Positions 56,375 through 64,000 of a stretch of 64,000 bases of DNA are shown here, piece by piece. A model generated the notes under the pieces. It was given only the letters and a program-made list of their open reading frames with translations. It had not been told where the DNA came from and searched no databases. The stretch is from Candidatus Latescibacterota bacterium (GTDB lineage Bacteria; Krumholzibacteriota; Krumholzibacteriia; WVZY01): the NCBI GenBank assembly GCA_011772205.1, contig WVZY01000057.1, positions 70,190 through 134,189 of the forward strand, in the 5' to 3' direction. Position 1 is the first letter of the stretch; each line of letters opens with the position of its first letter. Both the position numbers and the translations under genes were made by a program.

Positions 56375-58282
56375 GTGGTCAGAGAGTGGAAAACTCTAAA
56401 AAGATTCCTTTTTTGGGAAATCGCTCTGGGTCTACTGTTGGTAATCATTTTCGGTACCGTTTCCGGTCTGCGAATGGTTACTGCGAATGACTACATAAAG
56501 CAAGGGCTCCTGACCGCCGCCTTGTATACGTTTCAATCGATGTTCAACCGGATTGGCCTGGTCGTACTTGGCGCCACAGTGGCCGTCTGTGCAGTCTCGT
56601 TCATCTGCTTTCTCTCCCGTCACCGCGCTCGGGTGGCGGCCCTTTTCGTGGCCATCCCCGCATCCGTTTATACAGGTTATATTCTTGGTTACGAGCTGAA
56701 TCGGTACGACTTCAAGCCCTATTGGCTCGAGACGCAGACGGTATTTGGAATTCCCATACGCAGCGCGTTTCTTACTCCCAAGGTGGTCGCCATGAATGGC
56801 GCCATCCTGATCGCCATGCTGTTGGCGGGATGGGTATGCTACAAGTTAGCCATCCGCTTGTGGCGCTACGTGAGAAACCTGCGAGGCCGGTTCGGCGAAC
56901 CTTTCCGTCCCGGGTGGCTGGTGTTGTTATTCGCGTTGCTGCTGCTCGTGGGACAAGCTGCCTGTTTGCTGCATCGCGCCACTCACCGGCCGGCCGGCCC
57001 CAACGTCATCTTGATCTCCCTTGACACGCTGAGGGGGGATCACCTGGGGTGCTACGGATATGACAGGCCGGTCACACCCAACATTGACCGATTTGTTTCC
57101 AGCAGCGTCCTTTTCGAGAATGCGGTGGCTCAGGCCGGATCGACGCTGCCGTCGCATAAATCGGTAATGACCTCCCTCTACCCCCCGCAGCTTCGTACCC
57201 GGAGCGGTCGGAGGCTCGACCGTCATCGGATCACCCTCTCCGAGCTGATGCTGAACGCCGGATACCGGACCGCAGCGTTTGCGAACGGACTGGGTTGGGT
57301 CACCCCTGTTTACCATTTCGAACAGGGTTTTGATACCTACATCGTTCCCTCGCTTCAACTCATACCGAGGGTGGCGGACGCCGAGGAAATCACTCGTTTG
57401 GCCCTGTCATGGATGCGGGGACGGCGGAGTCGACCCTTCTTTCTCTTCTTGCACTACGGCGATATTCATTCGGACTTCAATGTTCTTCCATACGAGGCAC
57501 CCGAACCCTACCAGTCAATGTTCCTCGATCCGGATGCGCCGCCTCTCGACGTGTCGAGGGCGGGGGCGCACGGATCTCAGTATCTGGGAGCTATCAATGC
57601 GGGACGTTATACGCCCACCGATGAGGAAATGGCACAAATCCGGGCCATGTATGACGGCGGTATCCGGTACACCGACGCCCATCTCGGGGAACTGTTCAGG
57701 GGAATCGAAGAGCTCGGTTTATTGAACAACACCATGGTGGTGATGTTTTCCGACCACGGCGAGGAATTCGGCGAGCACGGCCGGGTGGCCCACGGATGGG
57801 TCTATCGCGAAGTAGCAAGGGTCCCCCTGATCATACGGTTTCCAGAGGGAGCCTGGGGCGGGACAAGGATTCGGGATCTCGTGCAGCTTTTGGACATCAC
57901 TCCTACGATATTAGACCGCGTCCAGATTCCTGCAACAACCGAGATGCTCGGCCGAAACTTGGTGACCTTGATCGAAAACGGGGGCGATGTTAGCAGAGCG
58001 TATACCGAAGGGGCAGAAGCCTATGCACTGAGGACCTTGGGCTGGATGTTTCGCTATGAGGTCGAGGATGAATACAAGGAAATGTACGACCTGCACAACG
58101 ATCCAGAAGAGCAGCATGATCTGATTGGAAACAAACCGGAAGATGAGAAGCGCCTGGAGGCAACGCTACTCACGTGGATGGATCTGGTGGGAGCGGGCAA
58201 GCCTGTGGCTCCCGATGCCGCACTGGACAATATCGACCGGCGCACTCTGGAGCTGCTGAAATCGCTGGGGTACATCCAATGA
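56375..58282 (+). CDS. Sulfatase-superfamily (alkaline phosphatase fold) membrane enzyme
   Basis: The product is about 635 residues. Four or five helices (within about 10-200) anchor a large exported catalytic domain. That domain begins NVILISLDTLRGDHLGCYGY and contains the metal-binding SDHGEEFGEHG. The nucleophile segment reads STLPSHKSVMTSLYP, with Thr where arylsulfatases have the Cys/Ser that becomes formylglycine. It may therefore be a phosphatase or phosphotransferase of the superfamily rather than a sulfatase. I prefer GTG 56375 (AAGG 6 bases upstream); the frame is open from ATG 56264, whose extra 37 residues look non-coding. It follows a terminator, so it is transcribed separately. 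Confidence 0.85.
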   Translation: MVREWKTLKRFLFWEIALGLLLVIIFGTVSGLRMVTANDYIKQGLLTAALYTFQSMFNRIGLVVLGATVAVCAVSFICFLSRHRARVAALFVAIPASVYTGYILGYELNRYDFKPYWLETQTVFGIPIRSAFLTPKVVAMNGAILIAMLLAGWVCYKLAIRLWRYVRNLRGRFGEPFRPGWLVLLFALLLLVGQAACLLHRATHRPAGPNVILISLDTLRGDHLGCYGYDRPVTPNIDRFVSSSVLFENAVAQAGSTLPSHKSVMTSLYPPQLRTRSGRRLDRHRITLSELMLNAGYRTAAFANGLGWVTPVYHFEQGFDTYIVPSLQLIPRVADAEEITRLALSWMRGRRSRPFFLFLHYGDIHSDFNVLPYEAPEPYQSMFLDPDAPPLDVSRAGAHGSQYLGAINAGRYTPTDEEMAQIRAMYDGGIRYTDAHLGELFRGIEELGLLNNTMVVMFSDHGEEFGEHGRVAHGWVYREVARVPLIIRFPEGAWGGTRIRDLVQLLDITPTILDRVQIPATTEMLGRNLVTLIENGGDVSRAYTEGAEAYALRTLGWMFRYEVEDEYKEMYDLHNDPEEQHDLIGNKPEDEKRLEATLLTWMDLVGAGKPVAPDAALDNIDRRTLELLKSLGYIQ

Positions 58283-58482
58283 GTCGCGATTCAGGCGAAC
58301 GGCCCCTTTGGTTCCTCGAGCAATAGATATTCCAAATGGTTATTTTTACCCTTCGGGCGCGAGTCCAACGAAAATTCCAACTCTACATGTGGTTTTGAAA
58401 AGAGGGGCGGACCACCCCTCCCTCAACCTGGACGATGTATCCGTCGAAAGGGAAAGGGGAATCATTTGTATCTCGGTCGCCC

Positions 58483-59250
58483 CTACTTTGGCTCTCCGCC
58501 CGTGGTCGTCTTGAGAATCGTCCCACGCTCTCCGACGGTCCACCCCGTGTTCGCATCCACAAAGAAAACGGAACGGATGAATGGCGTTGGGATGTTCTGA
58601 GGCGCCCATGTCGCCCCGCCGTTGGCGGTTTTGTGGATGGTTCCCTTAGAGTAATAACCCACGCCCACAGCCCATCCCGTGTTCGCATCGACGAAGAAAA
58701 CGTCGTTGAACCGCCTGGGCACGATCGTCGCGGGCGAGAGTTCGACCCACGTCGCGCCCCCGTCGATAGTACTGAGGATGGTTTCTTCACTTCCGACCGC
58801 CCACCCCGTGTTCGTATCGACAAAGAAAACCGCGTTGAGCCGGGCAGATGTACCACTGGACTGGGACGCCCATGTCGCGCCTCCGTCAATGGTTCTAAGA
58901 ATGATACCTCCACTTCCAACCGCCCATCCCGTATTGGCGTCAACGAAGAAAACGGAGTAGAGAGAGTTTGATGTTCCGCTCGCAGGGAGCGTCCACGTGG
59001 TCCCTCCGTCCGTGGTTCTAATGATGGTGCCCGCACTGCCAACACAGACGACTGTATCGGCGTCGACGGCATGGACACCCTCGAGGAACTCGCCCGTGGG
59101 TAGCGGGTGTTGCCGGAACCAACCGGGATCGGCATCGGCTCCATTTCCATTCGGCTTCACGCCGTCGTCCCCGCAGGAGTAGGATAGGAGCGCGAGAAGA
59201 ACGCAGGCCAAGAGCGCCGGCGTTGACTTGTGAGGTGGTTTGCCAGAAAT
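58483..59250 (-). CDS. Lipoprotein with YCF48/BNR-like beta-propeller repeats
   Basis: This 255-residue surface or periplasmic lipoprotein has a signal peptide ending LLALLSYSC, then five or more repeats of about 41 residues of the type VFFVDANTGWAVGSGGIILRT followed by DGGATW. These are BNR/YCF48-like propeller blades. Proteins of this type are usually binding or assembly factors. No standard start codon fits. AAGGAGG (59263-59257) lies 6 bases before ATT 59250, which I take as the start; an upstream TTG at 59316 has no ribosome site and would spoil the signal peptide. The blade count suggests a partial propeller that may pair with another protein. Confidence 0.82.
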   Translation of the reverse strand: MSGKPPHKSTPALLACVLLALLSYSCGDDGVKPNGNGADADPGWFRQHPLPTGEFLEGVHAVDADTVVCVGSAGTIIRTTDGGTTWTLPASGTSNSLYSVFFVDANTGWAVGSGGIILRTIDGGATWASQSSGTSARLNAVFFVDTNTGWAVGSEETILSTIDGGATWVELSPATIVPRRFNDVFFVDANTGWAVGVGYYSKGTIHKTANGGATWAPQNIPTPFIRSVFFVDANTGWTVGERGTILKTTTGGEPK

Positions 59251-59576
59251 GGCGAGCCTCCTTCGAATACGACGAAGGTGCAAGTTTTGGTTAAATCCCG
59301 CTGCGGCTGAAGGCAAGGATGTGGCTCATGTGTTGGCGGATCCAGTATATCACATCAAGACCGAATTTCCCAGCGTCTCCCAATCCCAGGGAACGATCGG
59401 GCGCCTGCCCGCAGGAATAACCTGGCGGAATGCGCGAAAACGGTCCGTCGGCTGGATTTCTCTTGACTGGCTAGTGAGTCCTGAAATCAGCTGCCAGAGA
59501 CCTGACTTGGATAATTGGAGAGGATTAATGCATAGGCACGTGAGGCGAACCTCGGGGCACTCGAATCTCTGCCAGA
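59251..59576. other. Intergenic region between the propeller lipoprotein and carB
   Basis: Apart from the Shine-Dalgarno sequence of the lipoprotein gene at 59257-59263, I see no gene or clear signal in these 326 bases. The lipoprotein promoter (minus strand) should lie here. Confidence 0.4.
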
Positions 59577-62500
59577 TTAAGTGCAAGTCTGACAATAATT
59601 GTTCTTGAGCTTTTCTGCATACGCCTGGAGCGGCGATACATCCATGTTTCCTCGCCTCAACGATGCGATCCCGAAAACGAGCGCGTGAAATCCCGCCAAC
59701 GTGGTAATGCTTGGAATCTTCATGCGGTTTGCGGCGAGCCGGATCGCTTTTTCATCCTCGATGGCGTTCTTGCCCGCCGGTGTGTTGACGACGAGCTGGA
59801 TCGAACCGCTCTCGATCATCTCTACGATTTTTTCATCTCCTGCGCTGAGCTTGGGTACCACGCGCACCGGCACGCCATGAGACCGAAGCACCTTCGCAGT
59901 GCCGCTCGTCGCGACGATCGTGTATCCGAGGTCGTGAAGCGCTTTTGCCGGAAAAATCGCCTGCCGCTTGTGCCGGTTGGCAACGCTGATAAACACATGC
60001 CCTGCTTCGGGTATCTGGAAGCCGGCGCCAATCTGTGCTTTTATGAAAGCTTCGCTGAAAGAAGCACCGAGGCCCATCACCTCGCCAGTTGCTCGCATTT
60101 CGGGACCGAGAAGGGAATCGACCTCCGGGAACCGGTCGAAAGGGAGCACCGGTGCTTTGACGACAAAAAAATCCAGGTCGCTTCGGTGCATCAACGCCCG
60201 AGGGATGCGGCGCCCAAGGATGGCGCGTGCTGCGATCTTCACCCAAGGAACACCAGTGGCCTTGCTGACGAATGGAACCGTGCGCGATGCCCTCGGATTG
60301 ATTTCAAGGCAGTAGACGGTATCATCTTTTACTGCGTACTGGACGTTCATCAAACCAACAATGCCGAGTGCCTTTGCTATTTTCTCTGTTGCGTCTTCGA
60401 TGGCGACGATTGTTTCATCTTCCAAGCTGATCGGAGGAATCACACAGGAAGAATCACCCGAGTGGATTCCCGCTTCTTCGATGTGTTCCAGGACGCCGGC
60501 GATGACGACATGTACATCGTCACTGACCGCGTCCACATCCACTTCAACGGCGCCTTCGACGAATTTATCGAGCATCAAGGGGCGCCCATCGCTCGAGCGA
60601 AGTGCGTTGTCCAGGGAAGCCTCGATGTCCTTCTCGTCGAATACCAGCTCCATCGCCATTCCACCGAGCACATATGGAGGCCTCAAGAGAATCGGGTATC
60701 CCAAGGAACGTGCTTTCTCCAGTGCTTCATCGCGATCCAGTGCGAACTCGCTGGCGGGCTGCTGGATATCGAGATTACGGAGAAGCTCGTTGCAACGTTT
60801 CCGGTCCTCCGCGATGTCCACGGCGTCGACGCTCGTGCCAAGCACCGTTATTCCTTGCTTATAAAGACGGTGAAGCAGTTTGAGGGGCGTCTGGCCGCCG
60901 AACTGGAAGATCACTCCCTCGGGATTTTCTTTTTCGATCACGGCGAGGACGTGTTCGTAGGAAACCGGTTCGAAGTAGAGCCTGTCGGAAACATCGAAGT
61001 CGGTGCTCACCGTTTCGGGATTGCAGTTGATCATGATGGTCTCGATGTCCAGCTCTCTCAATGCGGTGACGGCCTGAACGCAGCAGTAATCGAATTCGAT
61101 TCCCTGACCGATCCGATTTGGACCGCTCCCGAGGATCACCACTTTCCGCTTTTTCGAGCTGCGCGCTTCGCATGCGTCCTCGTACGATACATAATAATAA
61201 GGCGTCTCCGCTTCGAACTCACCGGCACAAGTGTCCACCATTTTGACCGTTGGTTCGATTCCGGAGCGTTTCCTGAAACGAAGGATTTGCTCTTCTTCAA
61301 CGCCCCACAAATCGGCCAGCTGTGCATCTCCGAAACCGGCGCGTTTTGCCTCTCTAAGGAATTTGGGATCACAGGGAAAGGGCGTTTTCCTCAAGCGCTC
61401 TTCAAAGAGAGCGATTGACTTTATGTTCTCCAGGAACCATGGGTCGATTTTTGTAAGGGCGTAGACTTCTTCGAGCGTAGCGCCGGCGGCAAACGCTGCT
61501 TTTATTGCAAACAGCCGCTCCGGGTTCGCGGTCGAGATGCATTCCGGCGAGTAGCGTTCGCCGGTCAAACCCTTCCAGCCTGCTTCGAGCGAGCGAAGCG
61601 CTTTTTGAAGCGCTTCATTGAACGTCCGCCCGAGTGCCATGACTTCGCCAATCGATTTCATCTGCGATGAGAGAGCTTCGTTCGCATTCTTGAACTTTTC
61701 GAAATTCCAACGTGGAATCTTTACGACGCAGTAATCGATGGCGGGTTCGAACGCGGCCGGAATCTTACCGACGATGTCGTTTGGGATTTCTTTGAGCGTA
61801 TATCCCAGTGCGAGCTTGGCCGCGATCTTGGCGATCGGATAGCCGGTCGCCTTGCTGGCGAGCGCGCTCGAGCGCGAAACCCGCGGATTCATTTCGATGA
61901 CGACCATCCTCCCCGTCTGCGGATCTTGCGCGAACTGTACGTTCGACCCGCCGCATATATCAACGAGATCCATTATCCCGAAGGCAGCGTCCCGCATCAT
62001 CTGGTAATCCCTGTCGCGAAGCGTCTGAACCGGAGCGACGGTGATGCTGTCTCCGGTGTGCGTTCCCATGGGATCGAGATTTTCGATCGAGCAGACCACC
62101 ACGTGGTTTGCGTCCCGATCCCGCATCACTTCGAGCTCGAATTCCTTCCACCCTTCGACGGACTCCTCGAGAAGCACTTCGCGAACGGGAGATTTCTGGA
62201 GACCATTCCTCACGATCTCGATGAAGTCGTCTCTGTTTCTGGCCATGCCGCTTCCGCTTCCCCCGAGCGTATAGGAAGGCCTGACGATCACGGGGAGCTC
62301 GAGGATGTCGATAATGGCCAGGGCTTCGTCGATGGTGGAGGCGACGGCGCTTCGCGGCGTCTCATGGCCAGCCGCATCGACCAGGGCTTTGAACTGTCTC
62401 CTGTCCTCTGCGCGGCGGATCGCCTCGAGCGTCACGCCAATCAGCCGGATGTTGTATTTCTTCAGAATCCCGCTCTCGGCCAGCTGGACCGCGACATTCA

Positions 62501-62786
62501 AAGCGGTCTGCCCGCCGAGTGTGGGGAGTATCGCATCACATGTTTCCTTTTCCAGAATCGAAGCACAGGTCTCCATGGTAATCGGCTCGATATAGGTAGC
62601 ATCGGATAGTTCCGGGTCCGTCATGATCGTTGCCGGATTGCTGTTCACCAAAACGACCCGGAGTCCTTCTTCTTTGAGCGAGCGGATAGCCTGGGTCCCC
62701 GAGTAATCGAACTCGCATCCCTGTCCGATGACAATCGGTCCCGAGCCGATGACCAGCACGCTCCCGATATCATGCAACCGAGGCAT
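59577..62786 (-). CDS. carB: Carbamoyl-phosphate synthase large subunit
   Basis: CarB makes carbamoyl phosphate from bicarbonate, two ATP and ammonia channelled from CarA, for pyrimidine and arginine synthesis. The 1069-residue protein has the two homologous ATP-grasp halves, starting [21 protein letters not shown] and, in the second half, [57 protein letters not shown] and [11 protein letters not shown] mark the active sites. A C-terminal MGS-type allosteric domain ends the protein. Length is normal. It overlaps carA by 17 bases and is translated with it. It is the last gene of the operon. Confidence 0.98.
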   Translation of the reverse strand: MPRLHDIGSVLVIGSGPIVIGQGCEFDYSGTQAIRSLKEEGLRVVLVNSNPATIMTDPELSDATYIEPITMETCASILEKETCDAILPTLGGQTALNVAVQLAESGILKKYNIRLIGVTLEAIRRAEDRRQFKALVDAAGHETPRSAVASTIDEALAIIDILELPVIVRPSYTLGGSGSGMARNRDDFIEIVRNGLQKSPVREVLLEESVEGWKEFELEVMRDRDANHVVVCSIENLDPMGTHTGDSITVAPVQTLRDRDYQMMRDAAFGIMDLVDICGGSNVQFAQDPQTGRMVVIEMNPRVSRSSALASKATGYPIAKIAAKLALGYTLKEIPNDIVGKIPAAFEPAIDYCVVKIPRWNFEKFKNANEALSSQMKSIGEVMALGRTFNEALQKALRSLEAGWKGLTGERYSPECISTANPERLFAIKAAFAAGATLEEVYALTKIDPWFLENIKSIALFEERLRKTPFPCDPKFLREAKRAGFGDAQLADLWGVEEEQILRFRKRSGIEPTVKMVDTCAGEFEAETPYYYVSYEDACEARSSKKRKVVILGSGPNRIGQGIEFDYCCVQAVTALRELDIETIMINCNPETVSTDFDVSDRLYFEPVSYEHVLAVIEKENPEGVIFQFGGQTPLKLLHRLYKQGITVLGTSVDAVDIAEDRKRCNELLRNLDIQQPASEFALDRDEALEKARSLGYPILLRPPYVLGGMAMELVFDEKDIEASLDNALRSSDGRPLMLDKFVEGAVEVDVDAVSDDVHVVIAGVLEHIEEAGIHSGDSSCVIPPISLEDETIVAIEDATEKIAKALGIVGLMNVQYAVKDDTVYCLEINPRASRTVPFVSKATGVPWVKIAARAILGRRIPRALMHRSDLDFFVVKAPVLPFDRFPEVDSLLGPEMRATGEVMGLGASFSEAFIKAQIGAGFQIPEAGHVFISVANRHKRQAIFPAKALHDLGYTIVATSGTAKVLRSHGVPVRVVPKLSAGDEKIVEMIESGSIQLVVNTPAGKNAIEDEKAIRLAANRMKIPSITTLAGFHALVFGIASLRRGNMDVSPLQAYAEKLKNNYCQTCT

Positions 62787-63963
62787 TTGTTCGTTTCCTC
62801 ACTTTTTGACAAAACGCTTCGAAGATAAACACGGTGTCCTGTGGGCCTGGTGAGGCTTCCGGGTGAAACTGGACGCAGTCGATATCGCGGCTTGGATCGC
62901 AAAAGCCCTCGACCGTTCCGTCGTTGGAGTTGACGTAAGTAATTTCGGCGTCCGATGTTCGCTCCAGATCATCGGAAACGGCATAGCCGTGATTCTGGCT
63001 GGTGATGGAAATCCGGCCCGTCCGGCGGCAAAGAACCGGCTGGTTCGCGCCGCGGTGGCCGAACTTCATTTTGTACGTGCGACCACCCATTGCCAAAGCA
63101 ACAATCTGATGTCCCAGGCAGATGCCGAGAATTGGAATGCTTCCCAGAAGCGATTCGACTTTGCGGATAATGCCAGGTACATCTGCCGGGTCGCCCGGCC
63201 CATTGGAAAGGACAAGGAAATCGAATCCGCCGGCGAGGATATCCTTAACATCAAAGCTCACATCGAAGACGGCTGTTTTGACACCGATTGTCTGAACCCT
63301 CTCGATGATGCTCTTCTTGGTTCCCAAATCGATGAGTGCGGCACGCAGGCCGGGTACCGCGTGCGGTGTTGGAGCAGTCACTTTGTTTGGTCCTGCTGCT
63401 GCTATCGATGATTGAAGATGTGAAGGTGTTCCCAATGCATATATAGGATTCCACGTACCGCTCACCGATTGCACGAGCGATTCTTCCGCCGAGTAGGCCT
63501 TTTCCCGGGCGAGCTCGAGGAGCTCTTCATCGGTATCCTCGGCGCTCCCGATCACGCCAATCACCGCACCGCGAGATCGGATTCGTCGAGTGATGGCCCG
63601 TGTATCCACTCCAGACAGACCGGGGAGCCCTTTTTCGACCATGAATGCCTCCAGGCTGATTCGATCTGGTCCCGGGGAGAAGTAGGGTGATAACTCTCTA
63701 ACTACCAACGCACTTGCAGCACAACTCGATCTCTCGCTGTCGGTGGAGGAAACGCCGTAGTTGCCGATTTGCGGATACGTCATGACGATCAGCTGTCCCG
63801 CATAAGACGGGTCGGTGATCACTTCCTGATACCCGGTCATGGAGGTATTGAAAACCACTTCGCCCCAAACTGGGAAGTTGCCCGAGCCAATCAAGTATCC
63901 ATCGAAACGGGCCCCATCGGCGAGGATAAGCTTCCCCTTCGGTCTGTTACGGATGGCATCCAT
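62770..63963 (-). CDS. carA: Carbamoyl-phosphate synthase small subunit
   Basis: CarA is the glutamine amidotransferase partner of CarB. The 397-residue protein begins [20 protein letters not shown], the family N-terminus. It contains [31 protein letters not shown] and ends with a class I glutaminase domain: VLSNGPGDP, the nucleophile Cys in [16 protein letters not shown] and the catalytic His-Glu in [12 protein letters not shown] 63963 gives the expected length. The promoter would be beyond the right edge or in the last 37 bases, where I see no clear signal. Confidence 0.98.
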   Translation of the reverse strand: MDAIRNRPKGKLILADGARFDGYLIGSGNFPVWGEVVFNTSMTGYQEVITDPSYAGQLIVMTYPQIGNYGVSSTDSERSSCAASALVVRELSPYFSPGPDRISLEAFMVEKGLPGLSGVDTRAITRRIRSRGAVIGVIGSAEDTDEELLELAREKAYSAEESLVQSVSGTWNPIYALGTPSHLQSSIAAAGPNKVTAPTPHAVPGLRAALIDLGTKKSIIERVQTIGVKTAVFDVSFDVKDILAGGFDFLVLSNGPGDPADVPGIIRKVESLLGSIPILGICLGHQIVALAMGGRTYKMKFGHRGANQPVLCRRTGRISITSQNHGYAVSDDLERTSDAEITYVNSNDGTVEGFCDPSRDIDCVQFHPEASPGPQDTVFIFEAFCQKVRKRTNASVA

Positions 63964-64000
63964 TTGGATTCAAAGTCCTTTCTTGAGCAGAGGCCTGAGA

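Noticed and set aside
46926-58282. Formylglycine-generating enzyme acting on the nearby sulfatase
   Set aside because: The key cysteines are missing in one and the target Cys/Ser is replaced by Thr in the other.
59685-61418. Long open frame (577 codons) on the plus strand opposite carB
   Set aside because: It is a frame shadow of the conserved carB sequence with no ribosome site or recognisable domain.

Overview
The window is about 64 kb of ordinary-density bacterial chromosome. It probably comes from an uncultured Gram-negative lineage. The evidence for an outer membrane is several lipoprotein signal peptides and a predicted outer-membrane beta-barrel protein. Metabolic genes point to a respiring organism (complex I, succinyl-CoA ligase) that makes inositol and pyrimidines. 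I cannot place it to phylum from the sequence alone. No tRNA, rRNA, CRISPR array, insertion sequence or phage gene was seen.

Region by region. 541-14254: one tightly packed, mostly overlapping nuo operon for NADH:quinone oxidoreductase in the order A-B-C-D-E-F-G-H-J-K-L-M-N, with nuoI absent. 14399-17984: a small membrane protein, a radical SAM protein, a very cysteine-rich ferredoxin-like protein and an EamA transporter. 18069-21800: a UDP-sugar-type dehydrogenase convergent with sucCD. 21801-28853: divergent promoters, a methyltransferase, an unrecognised secreted protein, a FIST sensor followed by a large PAS/GAF histidine kinase, and a Yip1-like membrane protein. 28855-30877: an arsR-arsC/acr3 operon whose fused arsenate reductase/arsenite permease gene is broken by a frameshift and a nonsense codon. 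30997-38720: a nuclease, TPR proteins, an HtpX protease, a FemAB-like transferase, a glycosyltransferase-TPR protein and a metallophosphoesterase. 38949-42157: an inositol locus, with ino1 divergent from a LysR regulator and an inositol monophosphatase. 42253-49297: a repeat-bearing lipoprotein, a second membrane-TPR protein, an M19 dipeptidase, a SUMF1-fold protein and an orphan LysR regulator. 49401-52812: a YhaO/YhaN-like nuclease-ATPase pair, the ATPase being membrane-anchored. 52968-59250: a metalloprotease/TolB-propeller/barrel fusion, a sulfatase-superfamily membrane enzyme and a YCF48-repeat lipoprotein. 59577-63963: carA-carB.

The points most worth following are: (i) two roughly 93-bp palindromic elements that share a conserved core but have unrelated, still self-complementary arms; (ii) complex I without a local nuoI; (iii) the protease-propeller-barrel fusion; (iv) the two-fold disrupted ArsC-ACR3 fusion; (v) apparent CTG and ATT start codons behind strong Shine-Dalgarno sequences; (vi) the self-contained inositol locus with palindromic candidate LysR sites.
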